Source of the DNA: Dichotomocladium elegans
Taxonomy: Eukaryota; Mucoromycota; Mucoromycetes; Mucorales; Lichtheimiaceae
Length of the DNA: 64,000 nucleotides
Assembly (NCBI GenBank): GCA_025716815.1
Contig: JAIXMN010000003.1
Coordinates: 1 to 64,000 of the forward strand
Direction of reading: 5' to 3'
The notes beneath the pieces were generated by a model, which saw nothing but the letters and a program-made list of their open reading frames with translations, was not told the origin of the DNA and made no database searches. Made by a program: the position numbers and the translations under genes. Shown piece after piece: positions 50,478 to 61,463 of the stretch (positions are counted from its first letter, which is position 1; every line of letters starts with the position of its first letter).

Positions 50478-50800
50478 GCCTTTAAGCCATGGGGGGGGGA
50501 GCGATTCCAAAGAGACTGCTGCCATGACACCACTATCGATGTGACGGAGTGAAATCTGAAATCGCATGAAAAAATCTGTCTATGGAGAAAAAAAAACAAA
50601 GCCCATAGCCTGATCCTTCACATACTTTTGCCGCAGCCTAGGCAAGCCACACTCAGACCCACGCCCATACCCTCTTTTAGCTGTCAATATACTTCCCTCC
50701 CAACCTGTTCCGCTGTACACGACGCGAAATCTTTTTATCGCTTTTCTCAACATTTCAACCATAATCAGACCACGTGGCTCATTCGGAGGACGCGATCACC

Positions 50801-50831
<31 letters not shown>

Positions 50832-50837
50832 CTTTCT
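50801..50837. repeat. (TTTC)n microsatellite
   Basis: Nine or so near-perfect TTTC units on the plus strand, upstream of FCP1. Confidence 0.9.
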
Positions 50838-51028
50838 CATTTTTCTCACCTTCGCTGCAACAGAGAACTCAGCACCACACATACTGTAGCTCATCGCACA
50901 GAGTTAATTATAGTCTTCACCCTTAAAAAAAGTATGTTGCAGATCAGACCGGCTTACAGAGGCATAACGTGTAGTAACAGTCGAATATTTCCCTTGCTCT
51001 TTCCCCTGTCGTGTCTTAGTCTAGACAA

Positions 51029-53740
51029 ATGGAATGTTCGCATGAAGTACAATACCAAGGCCTGTGTGCCTGTTGTGGCAAGATCCTGGACAGGTAAAAG
51101 AACCGTTTTCTGTGTGTGTGTACGCATGTGTGCGCGACATACACCCCATCTCGAGACGATGCATTCTGAAGCCACGCTCTCCATCACAAAAGTTCGGAAG
51201 TCAACAAAGACAACATTAGCATGACCCACGACAGCATGAATTTAACAGTGAGCCGCAAGGTAACTAAAATTGGGCGTTTCTAGGGAATAAAGACATTACA
51301 CTCACTTGCCTACCAGGAAGCTGAACGGTTAGAACGTGAAAACACGAATCGATTGCTCCACGAACGGAAATTATCGCTCATTCTTGATCTCGATCAGACC
51401 GTTGTCCACGCCACATGGGATCCCACTGTCGGCGACTGGATGAACGACGAAAACAATGCCAACCATCCCGCGACCAAAGACATTCGCAAATTCACCCTGC
51501 CCGGTAGTTCGCTCGTGTACTATATCAAACTACGGTGCGTCAAACATACGATAGGATGGCCTGGATACATGTGGATTGATTTTGATCGGTATAAAATGTA
51601 TATTTATGTATAGACCAGGCCTGTCAGAGTTTTTGGAACAAGTGTCAAAACATTATGAGTTCCATATATACACTATGGGAACACGCCATTATGCCGAGGC
51701 CGTCGCACGTGAGATCGATCCCGAAAATAAATTATTCCGTGGTCGTGTCTTGTCTCGTGACGAGAGCGGAAGTAAGCGTCTAACAGCTTCGAATCGAACC
51801 GCCCATCACTCATCGTCGTCGTCCACAAAAATAGGCATCACGCAGAAGAAAATTCAACGTCTCTTTCCCTGCGACACATCGATGGTGGTTGCACTGGACG
51901 ATCGATCGGACGTCTGGAGCTTCTCACCCAACTTGATCAAAATAAAGCCATGTATGGTTGACGTGCATGATGCGCATTTAGGTCTTGTTAACCCAGTTCA
52001 ATGGTAGATGAATTCTTCGTTGGAATTGGCGATATCAATTCCCCATTCGCGCCCAAACAGGTTAGCAACAGGTTCTCTATAGACAATGGGGGACCACCCG
52101 TCTGAACTTATACTAGGTCCTCGATATGCCACCAGCGCCTGTCCCAAAATCCAACGTGGCCCCTGTTTCCGGTGCGGGCTCCTCGAATGATGCCGCTTCG
52201 CTGCAGGTGACGGATGAGAAGAGCGGTAAGTAATGGTATGATTTGTGAGCGATGGGAGGATTACGAAGCGACAATCTCACACAATTAGTATAGGTGACAA
52301 TGAAAAAGACACAGAGCAGAACGTGCTTGATGAGCAGGAAAATAAAGACGAGGAGCAAAAGCTACTGGCTCAGCAAGAGCGGTTACAGGAAAAGATGGCG
52401 ATTGAGCAGCAGCAGCAACGCCCGCTAGCGCAAAAGCAAAACGAACTTGCACCAGGTCAGGAGCGACCATTATTAGTGGATAATGATAGGGAACTATATA
52501 CCATGGCAAAGGTAAAGCATTGCGACTAAACACGCATTGACCATCCCGAAGGAGGTTGCTAAGCATTATCCACCCTCTGGTGGGGGGGGGTTACGTGGTT
52601 GATGACAGATATTGGTGGAGGTACACCGGCGTTATTACGACCAAATGGACATTTACAATCAAAGTGGCGGCAGCAACAATGAAAATGGCGCTGGATCGCC
52701 CGTAAAGAAACCTGATGTCAAAGATCTTATACCCGGCATGAAAAAGCAGGTTTTAAAAGGCGTCTATGTCGTGTTTTCGGGACTCATACCCCAACAACAG
52801 GCTCTGTCTGCTTCTGCATATTGGCAGCAGGCTGAAGCATTTGGGGCCGTATGCTTACCCGATCTGACGGGTAAAGTCACCCATGTGATCGCTGCAAAGG
52901 TAATGAGTCTCTGTGAGAGAAACTAGGGATATAACTGACGGTCGTGAATATAGGCAGGAACGGAAAAAGTAAAGCGGGCACAGATGTCCGACCGGATTCA
53001 CATTGTTACAGCGGGCTGGTTACTGGACAGTGTGGCTCGGTGGGAACGACAAGATGAAAGCCAATATATCTTGCCGTCACTCGAGCCTCCGGGGGGAAAT
53101 CCCGTGGAGAGCGAAATCGAAAACCCAGAATCGACTCCGTTTGATGATGGTGCGTTCGACCCTGACGAACATGGTCTGGTCGAAGATATTGATTGGGAAG
53201 AGGCCGATAGAGAGGTTGACGATGCCATCAATGAGAGTGGGACTGATGTTTGGGATACAGACTCTGAAGCCGTCGAGAGGCAAGTAATATTCGTCATCGA
53301 TCTATGCTAAGATCCTCGACTAATATGCTCTTAGCCCCTCATCATCACAACAAACCTCCAGGAAAGGCAAAAGAAGCCGCGAATTCAATGACTCGGAGAG
53401 TTCGGGAAACGATGACGAAAGCGATGACGGCAACAAATCGCCCCTAGCGCGGCGACGGACGACAGCCGCAAAACGCGGTCGGTCACAGCTTTCGCAAGTT
53501 TCCACTTTGATTGAGAGCGAGGAAGAAGAAGACGAACAGCTCCAGCAAAACATACTGAATATCCTCAGTCGGTCAGAAGAGGACGGTGGAGACCATGATG
53601 AGGATGATGGTAACTCCACCGGCGGAAACACATCTGAAGACGAATTCAATTATCCAGGTTATGATGACGAGGGGACAAGTGACCAGGGTGATTCAGATCT
53701 TGACGATTTCGCTGGGATGCTTGATGGCGAGATTGATTAA
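51029..53740 (+). CDS. FCP1: RNA polymerase II CTD phosphatase Fcp1
   Basis: A multi-exon gene. The first recognised exon (51029-about 51095) gives ECSHEVQYQGLCACCGK, the Zn-ribbon-like C-H-VQ-GLCA-CG segment of Fcp1. Next come NISMTHDSMNLTVS (about 51200-51255) and the catalytic FCPH domain: LSLILDLDQTVVHATWDP (DxDxT phosphatase motif, about 51370), LPGSSLVYYIKLRPGLSEFL (junction across an intron at 51535-51613), IYTMGTRHYAEAVA, and VVALDDRSDVW (second Asp pair, about 51890). A BRCT domain spans about 52750-53070 (LKGVYVVFSGLIP, then IHIVTAGWLLDSVARW). The tail is very acidic, as in other Fcp1 proteins that bind TFIIF/TFIIB. The N-terminal lipoyl-like region usually present before the Zn segment was not found; an upstream exon may be missed. 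Confidence 0.92.
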
Positions 53741-54861
53741 ATAAAAAATAATAATACAGCTGTTCTTTTCTATTTGCTTTTGTCATTATCATATCAGCAA
53801 ACATCATATATAATGCAAAATGACGTAACCCCCCACGATCCCGTAGACTGTAAATATTTTGCCATCGTGACGATAACGAAGGGAAATAACTCTGATGATC
53901 CTACATTCTCTCTCTTCTTTTGCCCCTCACCTGCCACCGATTATGTCACAAAATGGATAATCCAGATAACATATTCGCATGTTCATGTCATAAAGCGTCT
54001 GCATGCTGCAATACGGGTGTATTAATTGACACCATCCGTCATTAACCGAGGCGGTATAATGTATAGTTGCCGATTACCTTTTTGATACTAAGCCCGCACA
54101 TGCTGTGTCACGCGAAGAAGTCTGGGTCTGTTATTGCAGTGGCGGCGGTGGCGGGGGGGGTGCGGGGCAGGGCACTTCCCATCTCTCCTCGACCTTTGCG
54201 CGGCAAACTTTTGGCTTGCTGGATACAACACATAGACTAATGGAGTGTTTAAGACGCAGACATCCTAGCCGATTTTCGTCACATTCATAGGATGGAAGCA
54301 TGGCAGACATTTGCACGCCGGGTGTATATATATGTGTGTGTTTCCCTTCATCAGAATGAACAATGCACGACATATCGACCTTTTGACGTCCAGCAATCTA
54401 AGCCTTCTTGGGAAACAAGCACTGCGCTTCCCTGCGGACTTGATTTGGAAAAAAGCCAAGTGGCTAACCAGGAGCTAAAAGGGCATAGTGCATGTGTTGG
54501 GATTCTTTGTTTCTGCTGTTGGGCTTTCATTTTCGAGCTGGGTTTTGTTCCCGGAGATATTTATAAGGACAGATCCCTGCCTCTTTCTCGTGAAAGCAAT
54601 TTTGTGAGCAATGGCAAGCCGCCTCGGCTTGCCATTGCACAAATCTTTTTGGGTAGTCATAGTCTGGAAGAAGCTTCGAAAAAGAAGGAAGCGGGGTTCA
54701 TTGGTCAACCAGCCTAGTGCCAAAATTCCAAAGTTGTCAATGTTGCTCTCATCCACAGACACACAGACCCCGCCCCGAGCACGCATAAAATCATCCCTTT
54801 GTTTCAGACGCATCTTCTTTTTTTTCCTTTTCCTTTACTTTTTTAAACAAATAGCCCTAAA
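53741..54861. other. 1.1-kb intergenic region with a perfect hairpin
   Basis: Lies between FCP1 and the Ca2+-ATPase, both on plus. Contains G-rich DNA (54138-54170, ggcggcggtggcggggg-type), a perfect 14-bp inverted repeat at 54608-54638 and a T-rich leader before the ATPase ATG. Frames here are not credible genes. Confidence 0.5.
54608..54638. repeat. Perfect inverted repeat: 14-bp arms, 3-base loop
   Basis: gcaatggcaagccg, loop cct, cggcttgccattgc. Allowing a 2-base bulge, a further 5 pairs (tttgt/acaaa) extend the stem to 54601-54643. It lies about 220 bases upstream of the Ca2+-ATPase start, in or near its promoter or leader. Confidence 0.9.
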
Positions 54862-57800
54862 ATGCCGCGCCCCCACCACGACGGGGAGCAACGAAGGCCA
54901 CTACTCCATAATAACACTGAAAACAACAATGGTGCTTTTGACGTATCTATAGAAGAGCTTCAAAAGCTCGTGGACCCAAAGAGTCCCGACTTGCTCAAAA
55001 AGCTCGGCGGCTGCGAGGGTCTGGCTAAAAAACTTCGCGTCAACACCTCCTCCGGTCTCTCGATGGACGAGGGCAGAGAACGGTCAACTGATGCCCCGTT
55101 CGCTGAACGACAAAAATACTTCGGTCGCAATATTCTTCCCGAAGCACACAGCAAAACGTTTCTGGAATTACTTTGGGCGTCCTATAATGACAAGACTCTG
55201 AGTACGTGTTTACCATCTGTTGCTTCTACAACCTCTGATGGATTGTGTGACATCGGAGTGGGGGGGTGGAGCTGCGATCGGGTGAAGGGCGTCAGCACGT
55301 AGAGGATCACTGTGGAGAATATCTCTAATGCGCTAACCGGTTTTAGTCATGCTGACAATCGCCTCAATTGTTTCCCTTGCGGTTGGAATCTGGCAGGATT
55401 ATTCTCCCCAGCATCCGCCGGACGAACCACGCGTTGGCTGGTATAGAGTCATCATTAAAAAGCTTGAATTTACTATAAATCTAACCATCTCTACGTATTA
55501 GGGTTGAAGGCACGGCCATTCTCGTGGCTGTCCTAGCTGTTGTGCTCACCAACGCCATCAACGACTATCAAAAAGAGCGCCAGTTTAAGAAACTCAATTC
55601 CAAAAAGGAGGATCGTCAGGTAAAAGTGGTCCGTGGCGGCAAGCAGCAGCAAATCAGCGTATATGATGTCAATGTCGGCGACATTCTCGAGCTCGAGCCG
55701 GGCGAGATCGTACCAGTCGACTGCATTTACTTGGAAGGCCACAACCTTGCTTGCGATGAGTCATCTGCCACAGGTGAATCGGATACAATGAAGAAGCAGA
55801 CAGAAGACAAAGGCGACTGCTTTATCCTCTCTGGATCGAAGGTACTCGAAGGCGTCGGCCGCGCGCTTGTGATTGCCGTGGGAGAACACTCCTTCTTTGG
55901 AAAGATTATGATGGCCATGCGCGACGACCAAGACGAAGGAACGCCTCTCCAGGCGAAGCTCGACACGCTTGCTGAGCAGATTGCAAAACTTGGCTTTGCA
56001 GCTGCCATCATCATGCTCATAACTCTGGTTATCAAGTACTTTATTAGCGCTGCACTCATGCCCGAGTTCCCTCCTGTTGCAGATGTGCTTGCCTCAATGA
56101 TCATGATCGTTATACAGGCCATCACCATTATCGTTGTTGCTGTCCCAGAAGGTCTTCCGATGGCAGTGACTATGGCACTTGCTTTCGCCACTACCCAGAT
56201 GCTTAAAGACAACAATCTCGTCCGCGTCCTTGCTGCTTGTGAGACTATGGGCAATGCGACTGCTATCTGTAGCGACAAGACCGGTACACTTACTCAGAAT
56301 AAGATGACTGTGGTACGCGGTACGATTGCCCATGAGCACTTTAACAATGAGGATGAGATCCAGCAATGGTCGGACAAAGTCGACAAGGAAAATGTTATCC
56401 CTTTGGTGCACGAGGGAATTGCATGCAACTCAACTGCGTTTGAAGACAAGGATGAAAATGGCAACCCCGAATTTATTGGCAGCAAGACCGAATGTGCTTT
56501 ACTCCAGTGGTCGAAACGTTTGGGATCTGATTACGAAGCTCTTCGGCACGATGCTAAAGTAGCAAAAGTCTATCCCTTTGCTTCTAAACGCAAGACCATG
56601 ACGACTATTATTGAAACACGCGAAAATTCAGCTAGCTCAGCAACCAGCTCAGACTACCGTGTTCATGTCAAAGGCGCCTCTGAAATTGTCTTAAAATCAT
56701 GCAGCCACTACCTGAATGCTAAGGGCGAGTCGAAGGAACTCAAAGAGAAAGAGAGAGGCATGGTGTCAAACGTCATTACTGAATATGCTAACAATGCACT
56801 CCGCACAATTGCTCTTGCCTATCGCGACATCAGCTCGGGTGAGTACAGGAGCTCGGGTGATGAAGACGAACCGCCATTGGAAAACCTTGTGCTGCTTGGT
56901 ATTGTTGGCATCATGGATCCGCTTCGACCTGGTGTCGTTGAGTCGGTTGCCAAATTCCGCGAAGCCGGCGTCTTTGTCCGCATGATTACCGGAGATAACC
57001 TGAACACGGCCAAGGCAATCGCACGTAATGCGGGTATCCTCACTAAAGGCGGAGTGGCTCTGACGGGTCCTGAACTCCGTGCCATGTCTGAGGAACAGCA
57101 GCTCGAGGTGATTCCTCGATTGCAGGTACTCGCACGCTCTTCACCTACGGACAAGACCATTGTCGTAAAGTGCCTTCAGAAGAAGGAGCAGGTGGTTGGC
57201 ATGACAGGCGATGGTACCAACGATGGACCGGCCCTCAAGATGGCTGATGTCGGCTTCAGTATGGGCATTGCCGGAACCGAAGTGGCCAAAGAGGCATCTG
57301 ACATTATCCTCATGGATGATAACTTCAATTCGATCCTCAAAGCCCTGCTGTGGGGCCGTTCCGTCAACGATGGCGTGCGCAAATTCCTCACTTTCCAATT
57401 GACTGTCAACATTGCAGCGGTGGTGCTCTCCTTCATCAGCGCCGTCACATCGGATGACTCAGAGAGTATTCTGAGCGCTGTACAGCTTCTCTGGGTCAAC
57501 CTGATCATGGACACCCTTGCCGCCCTTGCACTCGCAACAGAGCCCCCTACAGAGGACCTGCTCCACCGCAAGCCAATTTCGAAGTATGCGCATTTGATCA
57601 ACTACCGGATGGCAAAGATGATTCTTGGCCAAGCGATTTTCCAGGTTGCAATCAATCTTTTTGTTATTTACCTTGGTAAACCTGTATTCCATCTCGGCGA
57701 CAGCGAAGAAGATAAAGTTGTCTTGCGGACAATTGTCTTCAACATCTTCGTGTTCCTCCAGGTTTTCAACGAAATCAATTGCCGCCGTATTGATGGCACA

Positions 57801-58388
57801 ATCAACGTATTCAAGAATATGTGGCATGATTGGATCTTTTTGGTTGTCCAGATAGTTGTTGTGCTTGGCCAGTTCATGATTGTCACATTTGGCGGTATTG
57901 CCTTCAAAACGACACCACTCACCCCGATGCAATGGCTCTGGACGATTCTCATCGGTTCGCTCTCATTGCCCATCGGCCTAGTTATCCGCTTACTGCCCGA
58001 TTGCGGTATTGAAGAGAAGTTCAATGAAGACGCCCAACAGTTGGCAACATATCCACGGATGCACTGGGAAGGTGCGATTGACGACGTTCGTTCTAAATTA
58101 AGGGTATACTCGTGGATCCGCCGCCCTCATGGACACCACCGCCGTACCTATCCTCATCGATCTGAATCAGCGAGCAGCTCGCTCCTTGGCTCTTCGCCAC
58201 CAGCGAACTCGCGCTATGGCACGATGAACAATAATAACGGCAATGTGCGGTCACTCTTCCCTAGTCATCAACACGGCTCGCCGCCCTCCCAGTCGACGAA
58301 TCGATTTGCCTCGCTGGTTGAGATTGCAGAAAACTTTAACAGATCAGCTTCAGATGCCTCGGATCGAGAACAGCAAAAGCATCGCTAA
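54862..58388 (+). CDS. PMC1: P-type Ca2+-ATPase (PMCA/Pmc1 type, P2B)
   Basis: Three exons join in phase: 54862-55201, 55347-55440 and 55502-58388, giving 1106 residues. It has the P-type hallmarks: CDESSATGESD (actuator, TGES), VPEGLPMAV in M4 with the Ca-binding PEGLP, CSDKTGTLTQNKMTVV (phosphorylated Asp), KGASEIVL (nucleotide domain), MITGDNLNTAKAIA, TGDGTNDGPALK, and the M6 block LLWVNLIMDTLAALALATE. The residue after DNF (DDNFNSILKAL) and the fusion of domains fit plasma-membrane/vacuolar P2B pumps such as yeast Pmc1, which moves cytosolic Ca2+ into the vacuole. The C-terminal ~100 residues are Ser/Asn/His-rich and soluble, without a clear calmodulin site. The N-terminal 110 residues precede the first membrane helix. 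Confidence 0.95.
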
Positions 58389-58748
58389 ATGCCTCTCCTT
58401 TTCCCTCTTTCTTCTCCTTTTCTCTCTCTTTCACCGGCCGAGATTGAAATCCTTCATGCTTTCTCTCCAAATTCTCCTCCTGTGCGTTTTTTAGTAACTG
58501 ACCTCCCAACAATAAGTGATTGTACATAAATAGACAGCCCCAACTTTAACTGCGAGACGGTATCCGTCGTGTTCCTTTTTCTGTGCAACCTGGGATAGAC
58601 GAGACAATGATCATGAACAGAACGCGCTGCTTTCTGTAGCGAGGAATGTGCATATTTAAGTTGACATCTTGACGGGTCCGTAGATTTATTAAATGAGAGA
58701 GGGTCATTTATTCATTCCTCAACCTGTTTCTTCTCTATCTTACACACA
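58389..58748. other. Intergenic region, Ca2+-ATPase to GPI-like protein gene
   Basis: 360 bases between two plus-strand genes: the 3' UTR of the pump (CT-rich) and the promoter of the next gene. A short T/C-rich stretch precedes ATG 58749. No gene seen. Confidence 0.5.
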
Positions 58749-59658
58749 ATGAAGTCCACCACCATTCTGATTGCCGCCGCTGCCTTGCTCTGCTCGAGCG
58801 GTGCAAATGCCAGTAAGTATCATCCGCTTGTTTTGCACATTAGTCATCCAATCCGGTCGGTCATGGGGTCCCTAAAACATGCTGTGAAGGGATCCAAAAG
58901 CGTGTTGTTCCAATCAATGACCGAACATCGGGTCAAGTCTCCAATGTGGATCTCCATATCGGGAATATCCACCAGCATTCGAACAGAGACGTGATGCCGC
59001 TTGATGAAACCCAAGACGCTGTGGAGGTAAATTTCATGGATGAGATGCAGCCGAACAATAATTAATAATAATAAAAAAGGCTATCAGCGACACCACTGCG
59101 AACGAAGAAGAAGAAGAAGCCGTAGCACCCAGCAACAGTGAAGAGGAAGAGGAGGAAGATGTGGTCAGGGTGGTAGGCGGTGACTGGACGGCCGAGATGA
59201 CCCAGCAGGAGGAGGCGGAAGCTGAAGCAGAAGGTGAGACGAATGCCGAAGCAGTGGACGCAGAGGCAGCAGCGGACACAGCTGCCGAGTCTGGTAATAT
59301 GGGAGCAGAAGTAGAAGATGAAGCGGAGGAGACAGCACCAGAAGCAGTGGCAGAGGAGGAGCAGGACGAAGCAGCAGCAGCAGCAGCAGAACCGATCAAG
59401 GCAGCAAGTGCGCCGTCTACTTCCATGGCGGCAGTGCCACCTCCCGCGAACGCGCCTGACAGTCGTGGCGCACAGGCCACAACCACAGGCAAGAGCGGCA
59501 GCAGCAGCAGCTCAAGCACCGCGTCGCATATCTCGTCGTCCACAAGCACCGACGATGCATCAAGCACCCAGGCCTCGGACGCTAACGCCTTGATTGCTAA
59601 CGCGCGCTACTCCCTTGCAGCAATGTCTCTTTTCCTGGCAGGCATGTCTCTGTTCTGA
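58749..59658 (+). CDS. Secreted acidic Ala/Glu/Ser-rich protein with probable GPI anchor
   Basis: Three exons join in phase: 58749-58812, 58890-59026 and 59080-59658, giving 259 residues. The N-terminus is a clean signal peptide (MKSTTILIAAAALLCSSGANA), followed at once by RIQKRVV, with a KR pair that could be a Kex2 site. The middle is extremely acidic (runs of Glu; EAEAEAEGET-type repeats), then Ala/Pro-rich, then a Ser/Thr-rich stretch likely to be O-glycosylated. The C-terminus ANARYSLAAMSLFLAGMSLF is a small-residue site plus hydrophobic tail without further charge, typical of GPI attachment. I do not recognise a family; such proteins are usually cell-wall or surface proteins. Choosing an earlier acceptor (58845) for exon 2 gives a stop, which supports the 58890 acceptor. 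Confidence 0.75.
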
Positions 59659-59787
59659 AGGGCGATAATCATCCTCTCCCCACCTTTTATTGCGAAGAAA
59701 AAAAAATTTAACCTTTTTAATTGTTGGCCGCCATACTCTCCTTTCTCTCGCTCTTCTTTTCCCAATAATAATAAAAAAAAAAAAACA

Positions 59788-61107
59788 ATGGACGAGCATG
59801 TGCTGGCACACATTCGAGACGAGCTGAACACTGTGACATGTCTGTACTCCAGCTCATGGTCATTCATTCGCGGTTTTGTACTTGGTCAGCTCTCTGTCCT
59901 AGTCGTGATTGTCCTAGCATTGCGCTATTTGCTTATGGAAGACGTCAAACGTGTCCGCAAGGTATAGAAAGCACAACATACAAACACATACACAGGAAGA
60001 TAAAGTTGCGGGACCTTGCAGAAAGCGTTCGACGAGACATATACTCACAAGCATGACACACACATCCATACATACACACACACACACACACACATCGATG
60101 TGCAACCTCTCCCATTGGTTTTAGCGTTACATTCCTTCTCGATTATCGAATGCGCCTCCGTCACTTGCGAATCAATCGGCAGCACAGCTCCCTGCAGCCT
60201 ATATCAGTTCCCGAACATATTACGACGTGATCCACCATCCGCCCGAGAGCACGGACTGGCTTAATGTGCTGCTTGCGCAGTTCTTGATGCAGTATCGGGA
60301 AGATGCGAAAATGAACGACAGGCTGATGGTAGCGGTGGACGAGGTGTTAAATGGCGGTGTCCGGCCTGGTTTTGTTGGACCGATCCATGTCACTGAGCTG
60401 AACATGGGTGAAGAGTTTCCTATTTTTCGGAATGCGCGTATACGGCCTTCGGACGATGTGGGATCGATGGTATTTACGGTGTTTCTCTCTGTCTCTCTTT
60501 TTCATTTGGGGGTGGAAAGGCATCATATCATAATAATAACCAAGTTCTTTTCTACGCAGCGTGCAGAAATTGACTTTGAATACAATGACCAAATCACACT
60601 TGGTATCGAAACCCAAATCATCCTCAACTGGCCACGGAAAGCGTTTGCGGCCTTGCCAGTATCGCTTGTGTTGTCGGTTGTTCGGTTTTCTGGAACGGTA
60701 AAAAAAGAAAGGAAAGCAAAGAGAAAGAAAAATAAATATTCACCCATCCCCCCCTCCTCTCGGGACACCAGTTGACGATCGAATTGATCAATCCACCCGA
60801 GACGACCACACGGCCCGAGCGACCGCTCGAGCGGTACATTGCTATCTCGTCCTACTCGGATTTTGTCCTCGACTTCCATGTCAGGTCCCTGATTGGCTCG
60901 CGCACAAAGCTCGAGGACTTGCCCAAGCTGACCGAGCTGATCACCACCAAGCTACGGAACGTCTACATCGACAAGCTTGTCTATCCCATGTTCGTCAAGG
61001 TCAAGGTCCCGCGTATATGGGACGAAAAACCACAGGATAACAAGGATTCCAAATCAAATGCAAAGGAAAAGATGGAGGAGCTTGTTGAGGACATCAAAGA
61101 GGCATGA
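59788..61107 (+). CDS. MMM1: Maintenance of mitochondrial morphology protein 1 (ERMES subunit)
   Basis: Four exons join in phase: 59788-59961, 60125-60469, 60560-60697 and 60772-61107, giving 330 residues. A short luminal N-terminus and one membrane helix (WSFIRGFVLGQLSVLVVIVLAL region, about 59855-59925) are followed by a cytosolic SMP lipid-transfer domain: YYDVIHHPPESTDWLNVLLA, LNGGVRPGFVGPIHVTELN, EEFPIFRNARI, DFEYNDQITLGIETQI, and LDFHVRSLIGSRTKLEDLPK near the C-terminus. Mmm1 is the ER-anchored part of the ER-mitochondria encounter structure, which shuttles phospholipids. Intron 1 contains a CA microsatellite (60074-60094). The first exon is only 58 codons and the start is preceded by an A-rich stretch. 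Confidence 0.95.
60074..60094. repeat. (CA)n microsatellite inside MMM1 intron 1
   Basis: A dinucleotide CA run in the 163-nt first intron of MMM1; the intron is longer than most here because of it. Confidence 0.85.
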
Positions 61108-61146
61108 TGGATCCATGGTCACTCCTAATACCCCGCTCCCTTCCCT

Positions 61147-61177
<31 letters not shown>

Positions 61178-61463
61178 CGTTTTTTGTTTCGTTCATTCAG
61201 AGGATCCACAACAGTCTGCTTTATTTTGTAGTGATAGGCGGTTGTGATGCAGAGGCTTTTATTGATCATTGCTGCAGGGAAGAATGAAAACAAAACACAA
61301 AGATGGGTGTGGGATGCAACAAAATAGGTAATAAACGATGTAGAGCATAAATAGCTTTTACAAGAGGTTTGCGATGGCGATGATGGCAAGTGAGGGTCGA
61401 GACTCGATGTGGGTCGAAGGGTGGGTGGGGGGAGAAAGGCGGCACGGAAATACGAGGTATTGT
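61108..61463. other. Convergent 3' region MMM1 / Kin1-like kinase with T15A14 block
   Basis: 356 bases between facing stop codons. A run of 15 T then 14 A (61148-61176) is self-complementary and flanked by CT-rich and A-rich sequence. Poly-A signal-like strings (ttttattg, aataaacg) occur on both strands. No gene seen. Confidence 0.6.

Larger units (their letters stand above)
49705..51028. other. 1.3-kb divergent intergenic region with simple repeats
   Basis: Contains a GA-rich purine tract (49734-49815), a TA microsatellite (50455-50477) and a TTTC microsatellite (50801-50837). It separates the small minus-strand gene from FCP1. An upstream, unrecognised exon of FCP1 may lie in the right part. 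Confidence 0.5.

Noticed and set aside
50628..51224. 198-residue plus-strand frame before and across FCP1
   Set aside because: Low-complexity Ser/Phe/Leu from the TTTC repeat, and it overlaps the Zn-ribbon-like exon of FCP1 in a different frame.
55727..56278. Long minus-strand frame rich in Met/Ile/Ala/Ser
   Set aside because: Antisense of the Ca2+-ATPase membrane and phosphorylation region.
59034..59567. Minus-strand Ala/Ser/Val-rich frame
   Set aside because: Mirror image of the Glu/Ala/Ser repeats of the plus-strand secreted protein, which has a signal peptide and consistent splicing.
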